A stretch of 64,000 nt of DNA from Gnetum montanum. Taxonomy: Eukaryota > Streptophyta > Gnetopsida > Gnetales > Gnetaceae. The stretch lies in assembly GCA_015680685.1 (NCBI GenBank), contig MNCI01017882.1, positions 182,471 through 246,470 of the forward strand, given 5' to 3'. The position numbers and the translations under genes were made by a program. Below are positions 44,151 to 55,589 of the stretch, in pieces. Positions within the stretch are counted from its first letter, which is position 1. Each line of letters begins with the position of its first letter. Below the pieces are notes generated by a model that searched no databases, had not been told where the DNA came from, and worked only from the letters and a program-made list of their open reading frames with translations.

Positions 44151-44958
44151 TGATGAGCGGCGAGGTACCCCTACGCTCAACCATACAAATACGAGCATTT
44201 CACACAAAATTTGGTTGAATTCCAAGGACTAAGTGCCTATGCGCCTGTGTGGAACAATAATGGGTTGATTAATCGTTGTCTTCCCAAAATTACTTGTATG
44301 TCACGGCTGTATGGTTAAGTAAGCTTGAGGCATATGATTTTTATGGATTTTATGTGTTTTATATCCTACACTAACAAGGAGGGAAGAGAGAATTAACTAA
44401 GTAACTAATCTGATTTAACTATTCATTAACTAAGTTCTAAGTACTCTTAACACCAGTATTCATTCCCACTTGCCATACACATCTTGAACCAGTGCAATGT
44501 TGCTGGGATTACCAAACGCTAATTGTTACTAGGTTACCAAGCCCTACACGCATGCTCAAAGTGGTCATACTGAGTGTATTTAACTAAGAGAGTTGTATGG
44601 TGAGAGAAATCATTAATTAACTAAAAAAGCATTAAATAATAATTAACACTAATTAATCTATTCTGTATGCTGCAAGGTTTATCATAAAGTTCATCTTTAT
44701 TGCTGTACACAAAGTGTGCTTAGGTACACAATGCTCAAATAAAGATCCATTCACTCTATGACTCCTACTGCAGGCACATAGAAATAATTCTAACGTTGGA
44801 AGGAGAAAATGGCAAGAGTTTGGCTAAGGGACTAACTTCTAACTATTGAGACCAAGGGCACCACCTCTTATTTATAGGCATGGAGGTAGGCCATGATATC
44901 GGGTATCCAACATTGTATGGTTGATCCGATATCATGGACACGATATCACGGTTCATCA
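44151..44958 (-). repeat. 3' LTR of element C
   Basis: 808 bp, TGATGAGCGGCGAGG...CGGTTCATCA on the plus strand. TATA box at 44871-44878 (minus strand), followed downstream by an AATAAA-type signal near 44697. Confidence 0.88.
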
Positions 44959-44969
44959 TACCCCCATGA
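44959..44969 (-). promoter_or_regulatory. Polypurine tract of element C
   Basis: Minus strand tcatgggggta, identical to elements B and D. Confidence 0.7.
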
Positions 44970-45039
44970 TTGAATGAAAACTCATCCTCGAGTTCCTTAC
45001 AAAATATTGGGAAGGTATGGGATTATTAACTGAATGACC

Positions 45040-45352
45040 ATTGATGGTGGAACGGGTTGATTGACTCAACATGCCCAGTGAACGGATCAACAATACAATA
45101 CATGACAACATTTGTGTTCATGACCACAAAAGTGAACACTGTACATAATGACATCCAGTATTATTTGGTAGCTGGAAGAGAAGAAGGAGAGAGAGAGAAA
45201 AGAATAAGACATGTTGCTGCTGATGCCAATATTGCACCTTCTATTGTTTGTCCATAGCCATGCCACAAATCTTGCTACTTTTGCAAACGTTCCAGTTCCA
45301 GTCCATCCTGAGTGTTTCCTCCAGGTCTAGTCCATTATTGTATGATCGCCAT
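45040..45352 (-). pseudogene. Short ORF of element C at the 3' ORF position
   Basis: Minus-strand translation from an ATG at 45352 starts MAIIQ, has a stop where Gln would fit, and continues with NTQDGLELERLQK and a hydrophobic AILASAATCLILFSLSPSSL. It does not resemble the long 3' ORF of B and D beyond its first residues. It may be a degraded replacement or a chance frame. The ATG is directly preceded by tgtgtgtgcag, a good plant 3' splice site. Confidence 0.35.
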
Positions 45353-45359
45353 CTGCACA

Positions 45360-46922
45360 CACAACATAGTCACAAATGAGTGAGGTAGATAACTCACAAT
45401 GTAGTTGATACCTTGCCTCAATGTAAAGTGCATTGGCTGAGTTGTGCTTATGGCAGATATTGATTTTGGAGTTTTAACACTAGAGACTACCTAAGGTGTA
45501 GTGGTTAGCAAACCTTCGATAGTGAAAGGGTGGAAAAAGATAAGGAATAAGAAAGGTGGAGAAAAAGTAACAATGGTAACACTAATAAAATGGATGTCAT
45601 GGATGGGGATGAAACAAAAAGTTCTTGATTATGAAAAATTTTTAAGGGAAAGAAGTTAACCAATGCATCAAAAAGGAATGATAGTGGGTCCTCCCCAAAG
45701 CAGGCTCATGCCTTTAGTACCTTGACAAACCCATAAACCAAAGAGTCCATAGGCTTTAGGAATTTCAATTGGAAGTAGGAGTTAAAAACTTACCCACAAG
45801 AAATTACCATGGAAGAACAATGGATCAACCAAGATACAGACTAATGATAAAATTAGCAATGAGGTGAGAAATGGAAAAGAAAGGTGGAGAGTAGAGAATG
45901 GAATGGAAACCCAAGAACAAGGTGATGTAAAGTCCTTTGTGTGTTTCATGGTTAATGTGACCGAGTAGAACTCATTCCAAATCTAGCCTCAACAATCCAC
46001 ATTCAGTGACCTTGCATCAACACATTCGACTAGCCCATCCCCTTGAAGTAACAAGAATGCCTCTACAAAAAGTCACCACCATTCTGAGAAGAGCGAGATG
46101 GAGAACCAAGAAGCGAGAAGGGGCCTTAGTTAGAGGGAACCTTCAGGCATGGGTAATATGTCTTTCCAATGCAATAACTAGCTCATGTAGCCCAAGTTCA
46201 TTATTGTGTCTAAGGGATGTGCTTTGAATTCTCACTATTTTTTTAAATGTTTTTCACTTGAGAACCACACCATACAAAGACTTATTTTTATGTACTCAGC
46301 TTCCAGTAATTTGGTGAATGATTAGAATGGCAAAAAACCCAAAGAAAAAGCATCCAAGCACTCAAGAGAATAGCTAGTACAAATGCATAGAATCCCTTTG
46401 AAGTCACACCCTTTTCATCCTTTGAGTCTTTCCTTAGTTTGAGAAATACCCAATCGCCAATTCATTAATAGTTTTATTAGAGGAAGAGACTGTATAGTTC
46501 CAAGCCAAGGAAAATCATAGAATTTTATGGATGCATGAATGACATGGACTCATTACCTATTAATCAAAAGAACCATACCTTAATTATCAACATCATATTT
46601 CAAAGGTAAAATCCAAACATTAGCAGTCAATATGATATTATTCATACCACCATCATGAACACTTATTGGGTGATGAAAAAAATAAAGTAATCACACAAAG
46701 AAATGGTAAAAATATGAACGATGGTGTAAAAAAAAAAATAAGAAGATTAAAGATATGTGCAAAAAAAAAATGTGTAAAAAAAAATATGTAAAACAAAAAT
46801 GTGTAAAACAAAAATATGTAAAAAAAATATTAGAAAGAACTGAGGACCTTCAATGATTAGCAAAGGTGGCCATCTCCCCCATGACTGAGTTAGAAGGAGG
46901 AGATCCAAAATAATGAACAAGG
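45360..46922 (-). other. Non-coding region of element C downstream of pol
   Basis: It holds the family blocks tcctccccaaagcaggc (about 45692), cttcaggcatgggtaat (about 46142) and ggatgtgctttgaattc (about 46216), and the T-rich minisatellite at 46720-46835. No gene is supported. Confidence 0.55.
46720..46835 (-). repeat. T-rich minisatellite downstream of pol in element C
   Basis: On the plus strand short units like atgtgtaaaacaaaa are repeated about seven times. It is in the same place as the tracts in B and D. Confidence 0.7.
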
Positions 46923-48080
46923 TTACTCACTTACATAGGTAGCATATTTTCTGGCTGACCTAAACTCATGGAAAGGTTTTGTTTGTTGCATGTTGACTAA
47001 CAGTCTCTTATCTGGGCTCTCAGGTTTATATATGGTCATGGCTCCTGAAGGAAAAGTTGCATAGATAATGTAAGGTCCTTCCCACAATGTTTGAAATTTG
47101 GTATGTTGTGACACATGTGTGGGGTTCCAGTAGAGAACCTTATCTCCTGGCTAGTACTTAGCTCTCCTAATTTTTAGGTCATGAAATTATTTATTAAATG
47201 CCTTGTGCAACTCATTAGATGACAGGGCAACTAGTCGGTTCTCATCTTGCAGGTTAAGATTCATCAACCTTTGTTTTTGTGCTAGATCAAGGTCAAGGTT
47301 GAGGTCACATGCCATGGCTAGCATACGAAGATCAGTTTGGATAGGAAGCATTGGAAGTTTTCCATACACTAATTCATAGGGAGAGTAGCCTATAGGGAGT
47401 TCCCATGTGGAGTGGTATGCCCAAAGAGAATCATTTAGTTTAGTGCTCTAGTCTCGCCTATACTTGCTAATGGTTCTGGTCAATATCTTAGTAATCTCCC
47501 TATTAGTAACCTCGGCTTGATCATTTTCTTGGGGGTGGTATGATGTAGTCAATTTGTGCCTAACCCCTAAGTGTTGCATTAACTTCTAAAAAGTTACACC
47601 TATAAAGTGTGTACCATTATCAGAGATAAGTGCACGTGACACACGAAACTTGTTGACGAATTGTTGTTGGACAAATCATGCAGCTATAGATGAGGTGCAA
47701 TCTTTAATAGCAGCTGCTTCAACCCATTTTGTTAAGTAGTCTAAGGTAACTATGATGTAAGCTTTTCCATTGGACATTGGTGTAATGTCCCCCATGAAAT
47801 CGATTCCCTAAATGTTGAAGGGTTCTAATAGTTAAATCCATTGTTGCAGATCCTCTATTCTAGTAGTCATTCCCCCATCACGTTGATAGCACTCACAAGA
47901 TTGGAAAAATTGATGGGTGTCCTAGAATAAGGTAGGCCAATAGTACCTTGCAAGCAGGATCTTAATAGTTGTTCATATCCCAGCATAGTGATCCCCACAA
48001 GAGTCCTCATGAGCATCTTGGAGAACTCTCAGTGGATCTCTATTAGGAACACACCATCGAACCAAGCCATCGGGACATAC
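46923..48080 (-). pseudogene. Integrase of element C
   Basis: The C-terminal part is clear: FQTLWEGPYIIYATFPSGAM at 46923-47114, preceded by LPMLPIQTDLRMLAMACDLN at 47187-47369. The core retains TLDYLTKWVEA (first catalytic Asp, near 47740) and a DNGTHFIGV-type segment near 47600. The third part (HP-QAN-QAEVTN) lies near 47520. The zinc-binding N-terminus has LQDAHEDSCGDHYAGI at 47973-48020. It is interrupted by stops. Confidence 0.85.
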
Positions 48081-49560
48081 TTTGTAAAGTTGTCCATTGA
48101 TTTCCATAAAGTACTTAGCTCTATGAAGAAACTGTTGTTTCTTCTTAAGGTCTAAATCTTGTGGTGTTTTTTGGGTAAGGAGATAGGTCAGAATGCTACT
48201 ATACCAATTTGTCTCTATGGGTGATGGATTATTCACTACACCGGCAAAAAGGAACTCATCAGGGAAGTGATCAAAAATAGGATACTTGTCCTCTTTGCTA
48301 TCCCAATGCAACCGAGATAAATGATTGGCAACTATGTTCTCGGTGCCTTTATGATCGATCATTGTTAGATCGAGCTCTTGTAGGATTACCAACCATCATA
48401 TAATACGGGGGCTTACCATTGGCTTATTTATGAGGAATCTGATGGCACTATGATCTGTGTGTATGAATACTTTGTATCCTAATACATAGTGCCTAAATTT
48501 TTCTAGTGTAAACACTATAGCCATTAATTCTTTTTCTGTAGTAGTGTAGTTAAGTTGTGCACCATCTATACTTCTACTTGCACAGTGGATGTAATAAGGA
48601 TGTTTTTAATCATCTAACTATGTAAGTACAGCTCCTAAGGCATAGTTGGATGCATTAGTCATGACATGAAATGATTTGAACCAGTCAGGAGCTTGTAGAA
48701 TGGGTGTTTCTACTAGCGTTTGCTTTAAAGTTTAGAAGGCTAGTTTGCATTCCCTAGTCCACTCGAAGGGTACGTCCTTTTGTGTTAACTCTACCAATGG
48801 TTTGGCAACCTTCAAAAAGTTCTCTATGAATCTCCTATAATAGTTAGTGTATCCAAGGAATGATCAAATGTCTTTAATAGTTTCTAGTTGACGAGTGATT
48901 CCTTGGATGACTTTGATTTTCTCTGGGTCTACCTCTATCCCTGCATGTGAAATTTTATGCCCAAGTACTATGCCTTCTTGGACCATCAAGTGGATTTTTT
49001 TGCTAGTTGAGCCTTAGATTAATCTCTACAGATCTTTTCAGCACTTTCTCTAACCAGTCCAAGGCTTGATCAAAACTTGCTTCATATGTAGAGAAGTCAT
49101 CCATAAAGACTTCCACACCATTTCTTATTTGCTACTGCAATATGCTTGGAATTAAGCATTGAAATGTGGCATGGGCATTGCACAAGCCAAACGATATTTT
49201 TTTATATGCAAATGTTCCCCAAGGACTAGTGAACATAGTTTTGGCTTGGTCTTCTAGGGCTATTTGTATTTGGTTATATCCGCTATAGCCATCCAAAAAA
49301 CTATAATAGCAATGCCCTGCGATTGTGTCTAAGACTTGGTTAAAAAATGACAATGGAAAGTGATCCTTAAATTTTGCCATATTTAGTAGCCTAAAATCTA
49401 TGCACATCCTTCATTTGCCTCTCTTTTTAGGCACGATTACTAAGGGGCTAACCCATTCGCTATCAACAATGGGGTATATGACCCAACGTTTAGAAGTTGT
49501 TTGATTTCTTCTTTTACTACTTGCTTCAAATTTGGGTTCAATTTCCTCTATGGTTGTTTT
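48081..49560 (-). pseudogene. Reverse transcriptase and RNase H of element C
   Basis: RT: the segment from 49407 reads MCIDFRLLNMAKFKDHFPLS and then DGYSGYNQIQIALEDQAKTM and ISFGLCNAHATFQCL. The catalytic box VEVFMDDFS is at about 49100. The C-terminal side of RNase H and the spacer to integrase are open at 47973-48392 (MVILQELDLTMIDHKGTENI, VANHLSRLHWD). Stops and frameshifts occur between, including a Trp-to-stop at the start of RT. Confidence 0.88.
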
Positions 49561-50460
49561 TGAGGCTTCATGGAGGAGTCAGTGTAAATCCTATGCTGAC
49601 ATATCCTAGGATCTATTCTAGTTAATTCTGGATATGACCAAGTGAAGGCTTTTGACCACTTGTTTATTACCTTAAGCAGACTTTATTTTTGTTGTAGGGA
49701 AAGTATTACGTTGATGATTACCAGTTTTCTATTCTTAAGGAACATGTATTCCATACTAGTGGGCAATGGTTTTAGCTCCAGGGGCTCTTGTTTAAATTTC
49801 TTGGGAATTTGCAACTTCCCCTAGTTGATGTTTTCTAAGTTAGGATTGGGAAGTTAGTGGTGGACTTGCTCTAATGCATCAATGTTATCTATATATGTGC
49901 AAGTCAAACCCTCAGTTAGTTCCATGCATAGAAGTGAGCTACTTTCTTGATCAGCTATCAGCTACTTGGTGTCTTCTTATCTTGTGGCTACTGCATACAG
50001 GCACCTTTATATGTTGATCGTTTTTGCACACTAATTGCATGCAGGAAATGTTAAACTTTGCACAACCCATGATCTCTGCACACAATTGCACCCTGTGTCA
50101 CTGTATGCGATGCATGGAACCTTCTTCTTTTTGATATTTCCAAAAGTGTTTTCCTTAGATATTTCTAAGGAAAGATCGTAGATACCTAGGTGCACATTGA
50201 TAGTGCTTAGCCATGCCCTTCCCATTATGATTGGGAAGTCCCCCTTACTGTTATTCACTTGGATCACTAGGAAGTTAGCTGGATACGACCATCCACAAAC
50301 AGTGGTAACAATGTCCTCCACTAATCCCAAGGGGATGGTGATGGATTGGTTGGCTAACTCTAAACAGACATTGCTCTTTTTCAACGGGGGTAGGTTCCAG
50401 GACTTATACATTTCTTAGGATAATAGGTTGACACCAAAACCTGAATTCAAAAGAGCTTTG
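49561..50460 (-). pseudogene. Protease and protease-RT linker of element C
   Basis: Protease: ARNQPCKALLNSGFGVNLLS (around 50415-50480) with the expected active-site Asp replaced by Asn (ALLN for ALxD), then LANQSITIPLGLVEDIVTTV and FPIIMGRAWLSTINVHLGIY at 50031-50411. The linker at about 49640-49830 corresponds to the LEYAFLQN segment of B. The missing catalytic Asp alone would inactivate the protease. Confidence 0.8.
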
Positions 50461-53110
50461 CATGGCTGATTCCTAGCGATTTGTAGATAGATTAGGGGAC
50501 TCCCAGGATCAGAGAATTTCCTAGGAAGGTGACCAACTTTGATCCAATCAGTAATGGCATGTGTTAACATGACCGTATGCATTGAATGTGGTGTTAAGTT
50601 CAAAGGGGGCTCTGAAGCTTTATTTGATATGGAGACGTCCAAAGACTCAACCACTTAGGGTTACAAAGGCTTGGTTGGAATGTTGGTTCTGAAGAAAGAG
50701 ATTTTCTTTGTATAGTTGTCAGAACCAATAGTAGGTTGAGGACTAACAACCCTTGTGACATTGCATTACTGTGGCTGAGCAGGGAGTTCACCTTGCATTG
50801 CTGGAGCAGGTGGTAATGGAGCTATTGGTGGGAGAGATGCAACCAGATTGGAAGGATGGTATACTTGTGGAATGTCACCCTTAGGAGAGGAAGTCCTATA
50901 GTACTCACAGGCTTGGTAGTGATGTTGGGGGGGTAATGTGACCAACAGAGTCATGTGGAGAGATTAGATGTTGCACGTAGTATCCATATGGGTCAGGTTG
51001 CCGGTAAGGATGTTGTTGCCTTGGCAGTGGCATTCCCCATGATTGTGGGTGCTGCCACTATTGATGTTGCTTCATTGGTTGTGGTGGAGTTCCACTTGGA
51101 TAATACGTTAAAGGTTGGTGAAACTGCCTTGGGTTACCTTGGGGATAATATAATCGTCAGGATGTTTGCTGCTTGTTTAAACGTGGATTAAGTGCATACA
51201 TCCTAAAATCCTGTAAATGTGAGATTACAAGACAACAACCCTTAGGATGGTCATATTGATAGATATCACATCCACTATCATCATCCATAGTTGAGTCCAC
51301 AACCTCTTCAATAATAGCAACTCTACCCTTACCCTTGTTATGTGCATTTTTTGCTTCTCTCTTTTTCCTTTTGTCATGGTCACTACCTCACTCCCTAGAC
51401 TCCTCTACTACTTTGAGCATAGTTTGAAACCTACTATCAAGGGAGTCCCACATTTGATCTACCTTTTTCAATACTTTTGATGCTAACTTTTGAATAGGCA
51501 AGGTTTTCCTATTCACCATCTCTTTGAGTGGTGACTCTTCCTCATCCTCACAAAATCTTACTCCCTTCTTTCGGAGGGAAGGATCTTAGTTGTATTCTTC
51601 TGCACTCTCTCTTTTTCGTAGCTCACCTTCTTCTTTAGCTACTTGCTCCAACATTTTTTGAATTTGATGGAACCTAAGCTCAGATAACCTTCCTTGGGCA
51701 TAAGTCCCAAGGGTCCTTCTTGTTTCATGCCTAAGCCCATCTACTAGATGGCATAGTTAATCTTACTGTGAATAACCATGGCTAGGATAATCGTGTAAGA
51801 GTGCATAATAGCAACCCATGGTAGCATCCAAGGGTTCATGATTTCCTTGTTTCCATCCTTGGATTTGCTTTTGCTGGGTTAGATACCTGGGAGTACGTGT
51901 GGTACTTATCGTTGAACAGTTCTAACATCGTACTCCACCTACGAATGGATTTTGGTTCTAAGGACTGGTACCAGCTTTCAACTTCTTTTATTAGTGTTTG
52001 TGGGAACAACTTAAGCTTTTGCCACTCATTTTCTATGTTTTTCAAGGCACACGCATCATGAAATTCTTGTAAGTGATTTTGAGGATTAGCATTATATCCC
52101 CCTTCAAATCGTGGGATGTTATTCATGTCTAGCCTCTTGATCCTACTATCTTTTGGGTGCCTTGTTGGAACTCTCATAGCCTTAGTTATATCTAGCATTA
52201 TTCATGTGGTGAGTAGGGGTTCATCATGATCATCTCGTTCGTAGTGTTTATGGTGTCTACGCGGTTCCCTACTCTCCCTTCTTCTATGGCATGATTTCCT
52301 AGAGTTTCCTCATCCTTTGTCTTGGTTGTTTCATTTGTGACTTCCACTTTGTTTGCCCTTATCCTCATGATCTATTTCTCTATGGCTACATCTAGACATG
52401 GAAGGAGAGGATGAAGGAGATGATGGAGGTGAAGAAGAAGAAGAACCGCCATCATGACTGTGTCTGCTACCTTCTCTTCAGTGGTCTCTCCCTCAATCGT
52501 GATTGTGATCAGAATGCCCACCTTTGTCATGTGCCCCTATTCCTTTTTCGTATTCTTTGTGTCTGTTGGTATCAGCACCTAGGTTGTGAATAGTAGAATG
52601 AAGGTTCTGAAACACAACCCCTTGGCCAAAGTCAAGGGAAGGAACATCATTATGTGGGTGACTACCTGAGGCAGGTTCATCACCCTCAATTTCACTTAAA
52701 ACGTGTGGGGCATCCTTAGACGATTTTACCTTTAAGGAATTATGGTGTCTCTCCTATTACAAGTCCCTTTGATGTTACACTTCAGTGGGATGATAGTCTC
52801 TTGAATCATAGTCCTGTGCAATGTACTTTGCATGTAAGTGTTGCATGCCTATTCATGTGAGAGCATGAAGAAGCATACTTGGGATTGAACAGTTGGGAGG
52901 TAACACTATGTTACCTTCCAAGTCACATCAATGCAACTGCTAATCTTGGTGGAGAATAAAGGTGAAGTCAGGTACATATTCATCAGGATGAACATATACC
53001 ACATGAAATTGTTAAGGAACTGGCAGGTCAACGTCATGTGTAACTTGCTGCCGATTGCCTCTTGTGTTAGTCCTAGGTGGTGAAGTGCTTTTGTGCAAAA
53101 GAAGAAGACA
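50461..53110 (-). pseudogene. gag of element C
   Basis: The gag core is open at 51836-52198: IPRFEGGYNANPQNHLQEFH, KLKLFPQTLIKEVESWYQSL and STMLELFNDKYHTYSQVSNP. Near 51240 is CDIYQYDHPKGC, matching CGIYQYEHPKGC of element B. The C-terminal stretch (50600-50954) is Pro/Ser/Gln-rich, and the border to protease reads TVMLTHAITDWIKVGHLPRK. An Arg/His-rich region at 52230-52400 precedes the core. The N-terminus near 53110 is badly decayed. Confidence 0.8.
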
Positions 53111-53222
53111 TTTTATCTTGTTCAGTGTGCAATGTGCTATTATCTTTTTCTTAACCAACCCTAAGGATTCATTCCAATGATGTGAATGATTTCCTAAGTT
53201 CTACTTAGCACACAAACAACTA

Positions 53223-53242
53223 AGTCCCTGGCAACAACGTCA
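53223..53242 (-). promoter_or_regulatory. Primer-binding site of element C (tRNA-Asp type)
   Basis: The minus strand reads TGACGTTGTTGCCAGGGACT one base inside the LTR, matching 14 of 20 bases of the tRNA-Asp complement; the differences are transitions. The spacing is identical to that of B. Confidence 0.75.
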
Positions 53243-53243
53243 A

Positions 53244-53568
53244 TGATGAGTGACGAGGTACCCCTACTCTCAACCATACGAATACGAGCATTTCACACAC
53301 AATCTAATCAAATTCCAAGGACTAAGTGCCTATGCACCTATGTGGAACAATAATGGGTTGATTAATCATTGTCTTCCCAAACTTGTATTTCATGGTTGTA
53401 TGGTTAAGTAAGCTTGGGGCATATGATTTTTATGGCTTTTATGTGTTTTTTATCCTACGCTAATAAGGAGGGAAGAGAGAATTAACTAACTAATCTGATT
53501 TAACTAAGTTCTAAGTACTCCTAACACTAGTATCCATTCCCACTTTCTGTACACATCCTGAACTAGTG
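53244..53568 (-). repeat. 5' LTR of element C, truncated
   Basis: The first 325 bp match 44151 onward at about 90% by eye. Similarity stops after gaactagtg at 53568, where the copia fragment begins; about 480 bp of LTR, including the TATA box, are missing. Confidence 0.85.
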
Positions 53569-54394
53569 GTTTGATGAATTATCCCATTTTTCTTGCAAAA
53601 TTCATCAAATTCATTTGATAAAAATTCATCACCACAATCTGTCCAAAATTTTTAAATTATTTTGCCACTTTGTTTTTCTACTTCCACCTTGAATTGTTTA
53701 AAATAACCCAATGTTTGATCTTTTAATTTAAGAAAATATCCCTAAGAAAATCTTGAAAAATCATCCACTATTATCAACATATATTGGCTTTTACTTAGGC
53801 TTAATGTTTGCATGGGACCACATAAATCCATATGAACTAGATCTAATTTTTCTTGAGATCTATGTTTTTTCATAGGAAATGAAAATCTTGTAATTTTTCC
53901 TAGTTGACATTTGCCACAATCATGATTATTTGGCAAAGAAAATTTTGGCATACCTCTTACAGTTTCTCCTTTTTTCATGTAGTCCATTGAGCCAAAGTTG
54001 ACATGTCCTAACCAAGCATGCCATAACCATGCTATGTCTTCTATGACAGTCAGACAATGAACATCTTTTTGCATTTGTAAATTGTACATCTGATTCTTGC
54101 TAACAGGGATAATGACAATACCATTATCCTCATTAGCCTTAGATATTTTACAAACATATTTTTCAAATTCAACATGATCCCCATTGTGACATAATGACCC
54201 CACAATTAATAAATTCTTTAAAAGATCTGAAACAAAATAGATCTCAAAAATAATATATTTGTTACCTTGAGTTGTTGTGAAGGCAAGCGATGCAATCCCA
54301 GTAGTGGTTAGCTTCTTTCTATTACCTATAGTTACCTTTTAATCATATTTTTCTAAACTTGAGAATAATTTCTTGTTCCCTATCATGTGATTGG
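53569..54394 (-). pseudogene. Ty1/copia pol fragment (protease end, GAG-pre-integrase, integrase start)
   Basis: On the minus strand it starts at about 54390 with HMxGNKKLFSSLEKYD, the end of the copia protease (after D-S-G-x-S-x-H-M). Next comes LLIVGSLCHNGDHVEFEKYV and the zinc region with WHAWLGHVNFGSMDYMKKGE and CGKCQLGKITRFSFP, the GAG-pre-integrase domain (H-x-x-x-G-H then C-x-x-C). Integrase follows: KLDLVHMDLCGPM (first catalytic Asp), IIVDDFSRFSW, and near 53640 a DCGDEFLSNEFDEFCKKNGI segment. Both ends are cut inside coding sequence, with no copia LTR, and each abuts an LTR of the Athila-like family. Confidence 0.92.
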
Positions 54395-55350
54395 TAATGA
54401 GTGGTGAAGGTGTCCCTACGCCCAACCATACAAATCATGAAGGGTTCACTTGTGATCCAGTTGAATTATGTGGACTCTCTAGTTTTTGGTACACTAGTCT
54501 TCTAAGAAGTGAACCTTGCCCTAAGGTTGTTCATTTTCTTCCCAATTACACTTGTGATGCTCATGGTATGGTTAAGTGTAATCAAGGCATATGATTTTTA
54601 TTGTTTTGTGTTTTATGGTTTTGGTGCTTAAAGAGAAAGATGGAGTAAATTGAGAACTAATTTAATTTAACTATTTTATTGATTTCTAACTAGTCCTAAC
54701 ATAAGCATTTGGTCTTACTTTCTATACACATCCTAAACCTACATATCCACTATTGGGTTACCAAGTGCTACGCTACTAGGCACACTAAGTAATAACGTTT
54801 TTGGGATTACCAAGTGAATACGTGGATATGCTCGAAGTAGTCATACTTATGTATTTAATCTATCTAGCTCATCTTGCTTAAGTACTTAATTATCTTAATT
54901 ACTAGAAAACATTGAATAAATAACTGAAAGCATTAAATACATGAATAAAATATCTTAAGCTATCCAAAATGTTGCCAGGTTTATCAAGAAGCTTGTCTTT
55001 ATTACCGTACACATTGGTGTGGTTCAAGTACAACAGTGCTTGAATAAAGATCTGTACACTTAATTACTCTTATTGCAGGCACTTGGAAAAGTATTCTAAC
55101 TTTTGAATGTAAAAATTGCAAGAGTTCAGCTACTACTATCACTTGAATCACCATAAACATGGTTGGGAGCTTGTATTTATAGTTTTTGTAATAGTACTGC
55201 ATTGACAGGGCCCCATAGATGTAGCAAACACTACATCAACATGGCTTGTTGATGGGGCAACATCATGTGAATAGGACCCCATCAATGGGGGCTTGTTGAC
55301 AAGGCCACATCAATGGGGGCCCATCAACATGACACTTTAACACTTCATCA
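54395..55350 (-). repeat. 3' LTR of element D
   Basis: 956 bp, starting TAATGAGTGGTGAAGG (second base changed from G to A relative to the family) and ending ACACTTCATCA on the plus strand. TATA box at 55174-55181 on the minus strand. Confidence 0.85.
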
Positions 55351-55361
55351 TACCCCCATGA
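55351..55361 (-). promoter_or_regulatory. Polypurine tract of element D
   Basis: The minus strand reads tcatgggggta, as in B and C. Confidence 0.7.
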
Positions 55362-55589
55362 CTGAATGAAAACTTGTTTTTGAGTTCTTTTACAAAATTA
55401 GGAAGGTATGAGATTATTGACTCATTCTTAACAAAACAAACTGAGTTTTCAAAACTGAGTGCTCGAGTGTACAAATCAACTAATTACCAAAACTGTGGTG
55501 TTCATGACACAAAATTGAACACCATGACATGACTACAAAAAAATTGGATAGCACATCCTCTAATGACATGAAGATGGTGGAGAAGATCA

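Larger units (their letters stand above)
44151..53568 (-). mobile_element. Athila-like element C, 5' LTR truncated
   Basis: This is the same family and orientation as B: 3' LTR at 44151-44958, polypurine tract at 44959, integrase, RNase H/RT, protease and gag up to 53110, tRNA-Asp-type primer site at 53223 and the first 325 bp of the 5' LTR to 53568, where a copia fragment begins. The region between pol and the 3' LTR is only about 1.9 kb against 5.2 kb in B, because the long 3' ORF is absent. Confidence 0.88.
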
